Source: Clostridiales bacterium DTU023
GTDB lineage: Bacteria; Bacillota; Clostridia; Saccharofermentanales; DTU023
Assembly (NCBI GenBank): GCA_001512945.1
Contig: LFTF01000024.1
Location: forward strand, 1-23,155
DNA: 23,155 nt
Direction of reading: 5' to 3'
Shown: piece after piece, positions 21,335 to 23,155 of the stretch
Position numbering within the stretch: position 1 is the first letter of the stretch
Layout of the letters: every line of letters starts with the position of its first letter
Program-made: the position numbers and the translations under genes
Notes under the pieces: model-generated
Databases searched by the model: none
What the model saw: only the letters and a program-made list of their open reading frames with translations
Told to the model about the DNA's origin: nothing

Positions 21335-23155
21335 CTATGGCAAGAAATCGGATTCTTTCTGATTGCCTTCTTGTTCATAAGCCTGCTCATCCGCTATGAG
21401 AAGCTCTTCAAACTCTTTGAGTTCTTGGATGCGCTCAGACAAAATGATCTTCTTGCGTTCGAAAAGATCACGACGCTTCTCAAGGACGCGTTTCTGCTTG
21501 CGCAACGCTTTTTCATTGACGCGAGTTTCCTTTAGCGCATGCTTGTCGACTGGCACACCTTGCCGCGTGCCCTCACCTGTTGCAGACAATTGTGCCTGAT
21601 CTTGCGAAGCCATAACATCATCAATGTTCTTGCCTCGCAATGATTGCCAGGAAGTTTTCGTACGAGCAAAATAATCTTCAAGTTGCTGCATCTCAACGCC
21701 CCGCCGAACCTTGAGAGTAGTCGTTTTGACCATGTCCTGCAGACTATAGAAATGCGAGCGGATTCCTTTGTAGGAAGGAAGACTTCGGTTGACATCCTCG
21801 ATGACATTAGCGATTGCCTGACCCAACTCTTCTTCGGTTGGATCACGTTTGAGGAGATCTCGCAACTTGTCCTGATCGACAACGACTTTGGCAGTAATGA
21901 CGATTTCACCTGAAGTTCCTTGATGCCCAAAGACAAGCGCATCGCGTATCGCTTCGTGATGGTTGAGAAGCGCTTCAATTTCCTCCGGAAACACTTTCTT
22001 TCCGCTCGAGAGCACAATCATCGATTTGCTGCGCCCGGTAATCACAAGACTATTTTTGCGCGTGAAGTGACCAATATCGGCTGTGTGAAGCCAACCCTCT
22101 TCGTCAATCGTTTCCGCGGTTGCTTGGGGATCGTCAAGATAACCTTTCATGACAATATCAGAGCGCACGAGAATCTCTCCATCGCCCTTGCCCCCGTTAT
22201 CGATCGCGACCTCAACTCCGGAAAGTGGTTGACCGACTGTGGCGAATTCATTCTTTTTTGTATTCCCGCCGGCAACGACAGGAGATGCCTCCGTCAGACC
22301 GTATCCCGCAAGGACTTCAACTCCTATGGCACGAAAGAACTTTAGTGTTTCGATATCAACCGGTGCCGCTCCGCAGATGATGTACTGAAGCCTGCCGCCA
22401 AGCTTTTCAAGCACATCTTTCATCAATTTTCGCCGTACATCGATTCCAATTTTATAGAGAAATGTTGCGATCGCCATGCCAAATTTCAGTTTTTTAGCCT
22501 GTCCTGTTTTTGCCGCTTCACTGATCACGCGCCGATGCATGGCATCAAGGATGGCAGGAACTACTACTGTGAGATGAACACGATGTTCTTCAAAGTTTTT
22601 GCCGATGTAGCGCAAGCCATCAGCGATATGAATGGTTCCACCTATTGATAGGATTGTAAGGAATCCACATGTGTTTTCAAACGCATGATGAAGCGGCAAT
22701 AGGGAGAGTGTCTGTAGAGGATCCGGAAATTTAACAGAACCGAGCAATGCGCGTATATCGGCCGCAATCGATCTGTCCGTCAAAATAACTGCTTTAGATG
22801 TCGAACTCGTGCCCGACGTAAATAAAATAGCGGTATCTCCGTCGGGATCAGTAGGCGACAATAATTCAGGGGAAATCGCAACATCTTGCGGAGCATTCAA
22901 AATTTCATCCAGGATAAAGAGATGGTCATCTTCACCCATTTCCGATAATAATTCTTGTTTTAAAACCTCAGATGCGATGCCCCTATCCATCACGACACGA
23001 TGGGTGAGAGCCGGCAACTGGCCACGCATAGCAAGGACATGTTCGTGCCATTCGGCATCGTAGACAAACATCACCGATTCGCTGCGCTGAATGCTCGGAA
23101 GCAGTTCACTTGGCTTGAGCAGACGATCGAGGGGCACAATGACACCAAATCCAGA
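21335..23155 (-). CDS. AMP-forming acyl-CoA synthetase-like enzyme with coiled-coil tail (5' end outside window)
   Basis: This is an adenylate-forming enzyme (ANL family, long-chain acyl-CoA synthetase type) that would activate a carboxylic acid with ATP. The frame is open to the window edge, so the 606 residues seen lack the N-terminus. Visible motifs in order: phosphate-binding LFTSGTSSTSKAVILT, LPLHHAFENTCGFL, GYGLTEASPVVAGG, GWLHTADIGHF, ITGRSKSMIVLSSGKKVFPEEIE, and the C-terminal TTTLKVRRG with the catalytic Lys. The P-loop SGTSSTSKA departs from the usual SGTTGxPKG. After the normal end come about 110 extra residues, highly charged, with a predicted coiled coil (KALRKQKRVLEKRRDLFERK onwards). 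The fatty or other acid substrate is unknown. Confidence 0.88.
   Translation of the reverse strand, partial: SGFGVIVPLDRLLKPSELLPSIQRSESVMFVYDAEWHEHVLAMRGQLPALTHRVVMDRGIASEVLKQELLSEMGEDDHLFILDEILNAPQDVAISPELLSPTDPDGDTAILFTSGTSSTSKAVILTDRSIAADIRALLGSVKFPDPLQTLSLLPLHHAFENTCGFLTILSIGGTIHIADGLRYIGKNFEEHRVHLTVVVPAILDAMHRRVISEAAKTGQAKKLKFGMAIATFLYKIGIDVRRKLMKDVLEKLGGRLQYIICGAAPVDIETLKFFRAIGVEVLAGYGLTEASPVVAGGNTKKNEFATVGQPLSGVEVAIDNGGKGDGEILVRSDIVMKGYLDDPQATAETIDEEGWLHTADIGHFTRKNSLVITGRSKSMIVLSSGKKVFPEEIEALLNHHEAIRDALVFGHQGTSGEIVITAKVVVDQDKLRDLLKRDPTEEELGQAIANVIEDVNRSLPSYKGIRSHFYSLQDMVKTTTLKVRRGVEMQQLEDYFARTKTSWQSLRGKNIDDVMASQDQAQLSATGEGTRQGVPVDKHALKETRVNEKALRKQKRVLEKRRDLFERKKIILSERIQELKEFEELLIADEQAYEQEGNQKESDFLP

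Overview
The window comes from a low-to-mid GC Gram-positive bacterium, most likely an anaerobic member of Clostridia (Bacillota). The evidence is the gene order veg-ispE, strong GGAGG-type ribosome sites on most genes, sigma-A-type promoters, a Veg protein, an Asp23/Gls24 domain, a YitT protein, an LCP cell-wall ligase, and tRNA genes that encode CCA. The genus cannot be named from the sequence. There is no phage, insertion sequence, CRISPR array or rRNA. This is mostly core-genome territory with a few unusual proteins and several hairpin-rich intergenic regions.

Layout. Positions 1-1600 (mostly minus strand): the 5' part of rpiB, a 580-base gene-free stretch rich in inverted repeats, a tRNA-Asp/tRNA-Phe pair with promoter and terminator, and a small XRE repressor gene that looks leaderless. 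Positions 1646-1812 (plus): tRNA-Val with promoter and terminator. Positions 1856-5572: an orphan solute-binding lipoprotein, a SanA/YdcF (DUF218) membrane protein on the plus strand, and a P-loop ATPase fused to an Asp23/Gls24 domain. Positions 5582-8384: yebC, yigZ and serS. Positions 8523-9938: a ccdA-tlpA thiol redox pair. Positions 10049-13050: yitT, an LCP ligase and a zinc-ribbon membrane protein. Positions 13270-16230: dtd (plus), converging on veg-ispE, and mnmA.

Positions 16231-16768 hold no convincing gene. They hold a near-consensus promoter followed by a run of hairpins that ends in a 17-bp stem. This is the best candidate here for an undescribed element: a structured RNA of about 350 nt between an XRE regulator and mnmA. 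Positions 16769-18513 carry a second XRE regulator and an unrecognised 330-residue protein. Positions 18575-18673 hold two large hairpins, followed by a PLP aminotransferase. The window ends with a fucose-isomerase-like protein and an acyl-CoA synthetase-like enzyme with a coiled-coil tail; these two look co-transcribed.

Functional themes. Translation and tRNA quality are heavily represented: three tRNAs, SerRS, D-aminoacyl-tRNA deacylase, the MnmA thiolase and YebC. Envelope functions form a second group: LCP, SanA-like, Asp23-ATPase, CcdA/TlpA, YitT and the lipoprotein. IspE supplies isoprenoid precursors. All identifications rest on motif recognition by eye; no database search was run.
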